From: Pegoplata infirma
Lineage: Eukaryota > Arthropoda > Insecta > Diptera > Anthomyiidae
DNA length: 64,000 nt
NCBI GenBank assembly: GCA_963921195.1
Contig: OY992537.1
Span: 125,537,347 to 125,601,346, forward strand
Direction of reading: 5' to 3'
A program made the position numbers and the translations under genes. This document shows, in pieces, positions 61,551 to 64,000 of this stretch. The notes under the pieces were generated by a model. The model did no database searches. It saw only the letters and a list, made by a program, of their open reading frames with translations, and was not told the DNA's origin. Position 1 is the first letter of the stretch, and every line of letters starts with the position of its first letter.

Positions 61551-63280
61551 TCCAGATCCACATTCAAAAAGGAAATACAAAATACTGCTATAAACAAACT
61601 TTTTTTAAAAACTGCCACTTAAAACAATGCACTTTAAAAAACTTAACTAAGTCTTAGGTAATATACCTAAGTTTTAAGAATGTGTATGTTTCCTTAACAA
61701 AAAAATACTCCTTAATTTAAACCAGACCCTTGTTTAACAAATAATATAGAATTTTTTGCTGTTAGTTAATTTTTCCTTATGTTTTTCTAAATTCTTTTTA
61801 AAGAGAATTTTTTATAAACTTAAAAAAATTTAAATGTTTTAGGCCATCTTCCAAATGAAATCTTTACGAAATTTAAAACAACCAATATGTACTTCACACT
61901 ACAAAACTTTATACACACTTTTGTTAGAAAATATTTACGAAACACAAAATTCTTTAAAATTGTTAGAGACCGGGGGTCTTAATGTCATATAAAATGCAAT
62001 TTTTAATTTCAAATTTTTTTTATTTATATTAAAGTTTAAGTTTATGTAAAATATAATTTTTTTTTCTATAATTTTTTATAAAACTGACTAATGGAGGATT
62101 TGATATATTAATATTTTTTTTTATTAACTTTATAAATAGAATTGTTTTATTTTATATTTTTTTTACAAAAGAAAAAAAATTTTTAAAAAAAATTTGAAAT
62201 TTTTTTAAAAATCAAAATATATGCCTTAAAAAAAATAATTTAAAATATTTTGAACAGAGATGGAAAATTATTAAAAATATAAAAATAGCTTTTAAGCTTG
62301 AAAAATGCTTTTTTCCGGAACTCGTACAGCTCGTAAATACTGCAGAAACAACAAAAAGTCGCTAAATGGGCAATAAAACAAGGTTCAATTTTGCCGAACA
62401 CCCAAAAGCAATATGAGCTATAGTTTTGGAGATATCGGTGATTTTTTTTGAAAAAATAGCAAAACCCGTAAAATGTCATGTTTAAAATGCGATAACTCGA
62501 AGGCCGATGGGCCGAAACCAAGCTAAAGTTCAAGATCGGGAATAGTTTCTTCAAAATATTAAAAATAACAATCAAAACCATTATTTTCGTTTTTACAATT
62601 TTGACTTTGGCGCTTTGTAACTTGGTAAATATTGAATCAAAACAGTCGGAACCAAAAGCAAAAAAATGGGTCAATTTCCAGACTAAAAATCGGTAGTTAA
62701 GACCGAGACTGTACAAACAAAATTTAAATTCTTACAGCCACTTTAAATTTTTTGAAATGTTTTTTTTTTTAACAATTTTAAACAATTCCAAAAAACACAA
62801 TTTTCAATATTTTTCAATGCGGAATTTAATTCTTAACAGATTTATTAAGAAATTATTATAATTTACATCTCTTTTGTTATTTTATATCTGCAAAAGTTTC
62901 AAGGTTATAGACAGAAACATTAAAAATCTATAAAATGTTTAGCAACATGTTGCTAGCAACATTTTTTACATTTTTTATGCATTTATCACTATAACTTTAA
63001 AAATATTGGGGATACGAATTAAGTAACGGCGGTTTAAGAAACTAGATGCAAGTTATTTTGAATAAAAACATAAAATTTGTTGTATTAACATAATTAAATT
63101 TAATAATAAAGATTTAAAGATTATTTTCAAAATCAAAAATTTTAAAATTTTTCCAAACTTGATTTTTCAAATAGATTCCACTTTCAAATCAAATCCAAAA
63201 TTAAAAACAAACCTAACGAATAGTTTTATTCTGAAATATTATAAAATTAAAATAATTAAAAATTAAAAATTTAAAATTAA
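61550..63280. other. AT-rich DNA downstream of dpy, no gene recognised
   Basis: No coding region I can support. A 158-codon open frame on the minus strand (62240-62716) has no recognisable motif. The sequence 62300-62700 is less AT-biased than its surroundings and may be an old repeat. Confidence 0.6.
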
Positions 63281-63804
63281 CTAACAAGGGAAGTCTCCCT
63301 GGTGTCACCCTCCGATCTTCATGAAATTTGGGGGGTCGATTTGTATGGGGGGAAATTGACCTTTTTCAGTTTTTTACGCTTTACGCCTATTTAAACAAAA
63401 CTAATATAGGCATGTGTGGTATCAGATTAAAGGTATTAAAAATACCTATCTCGTGGTGCTAACAACGGGCCAAAGAAATTAATATTTTTCGACTTATTAA
63501 CAAAAATGTCCTAAAATTTTGGTATTTTACTCAATATGACGAAAAGTTGTGCATGTTTGGACACGTAGATAGGTTTTCCAAAGACCTTTCATTTGATATG
63601 TAACATGACTAGGTTTCTTTGCATAATATAGGAGATAAACGAAAAAAACTGAAAAATTGCCTTGTCTTCCCCCCTCCCTTTTACCCCCTAAATATGAATT
63701 TGGCCGCTAAAAAAAATACGTGTCCCTTTATTTTTTCTGCTCTACAAAATAAAACCAATTCCATAAAGATCCGCGGGTGACACTAGGGAGACTTCCCTTG
63801 TAAG
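63281..63804. mobile_element. TIR element 'ACAAGGGAAG', copy 2 (524 bp)
   Basis: Same ends as copy 1 (ctaacaagggaagtctccct at the left, complement at the right) and a shared interior (gacgaaaagttgtgcatgtt, ggtatcagattaaaggtatt). AATTAA directly precedes and directly follows it, a possible 6-bp target duplication. Confidence 0.8.
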
Positions 63805-63834
63805 AATTAAAGAAATTATAATATCAGCAACATA

Positions 63835-64000
63835 CAGTGACTGACAAAAGTCTACATACGATTATATAGCAGATATAATTCGTTAACGACTAAGTTAACA
63901 ATAAAAGAACTTAATGTTATCAAACAAATATTTTTATAAAAAGTGCGGTGTAGGTAATTTATCAAGCTTTAATTTAAGCTTAATGGCACTCAGATTGAAT
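63835..64000. mobile_element. possible Tc1-like terminal repeat, cut by window end
   Basis: TA followed by cagtgactgacaaaagtcta at 63835. Tc1-type elements insert at TA and begin CAGTG with similar following bases. Only one end is visible. Confidence 0.4.

Noticed and set aside
62240..62716. A 158-codon minus-strand open frame downstream of dpy
   Set aside because: F/K/I/L-rich, with no recognisable motif, splice context or conservation evidence; most likely chance or an old repeat.

Overview
The window looks like genomic DNA from a cyclorrhaphan fly. A calyptrate such as a blowfly or house-fly relative is my best guess. This rests on very AT-rich non-coding DNA, many 56-80 bp introns beginning GTAAG, dipteran-type interspersed elements with (GTCC)n cores, and the gene itself. 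Species identity is inference.

Nearly the whole window (about 1-61,500, + strand) is the 3' portion of one giant gene, which I identify as dumpy (dpy). It encodes the gigantic apical extracellular-matrix protein made of EGF-DPY-EGF modules and ending in a zona pellucida (ZP) domain and a membrane anchor. I place 58 exons (the first one cut by the window edge). Every intron is phase 1 and every complete internal exon is a multiple of 3. Joined, they give 12,690 codons including the stop. The 5' end of the gene lies upstream of the window.

Layout. (1) 1-14,925, exons 1-11: about 25 modules in a three-module repeat A-B-C. A 5.2 kb intron (454-5,653) holds a decayed 445-bp tandem array plus two inserted elements. 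(2) 14,926-22,832: a 7.9 kb intron full of transposon remnants (three HINE/DINE-1-like elements, part of a retroelement ORF1, a TIR element nested inside a HINE-like element). (3) 22,833-50,100, exons 12-53: a higher-order repeat of six modules (A then B-C-D-E-F-A), iterated about 11 times at a nearly constant 1,908-1,926 coding bases. Two proline-rich minisatellite segments interrupt it (42,841-44,460 and 46,310-46,916). (4) 50,100-56,140: diverged DPY-EGF repeats, including a recurring EGF variant with an RTMIC-like motif. (5) 56,149-57,132: ZP domain and a polybasic furin-type site. (6) 57,133-60,398: an intron occupied mostly by a 2.9 kb element with 36-bp terminal inverted repeats. (7) 60,399-60,640: last exon with the transmembrane helix and a short tail. 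(8) 60,641-64,000: 3' UTR and downstream AT-rich DNA with a second copy of the TIR element and a possible Tc1-like end.

Biologically, everything coding here builds one fibrous protein. The EGF/DPY array gives length and elasticity, the ZP domain polymerises, the furin site permits release, and the transmembrane helix anchors the precursor to the apical membrane of epidermal, tracheal and tendon cells. The most interesting features are structural: the hexamodular repeat, the patchwork of intron presence at equivalent module boundaries, the excess of stop-free 3n introns, and the proline-rich minisatellites.
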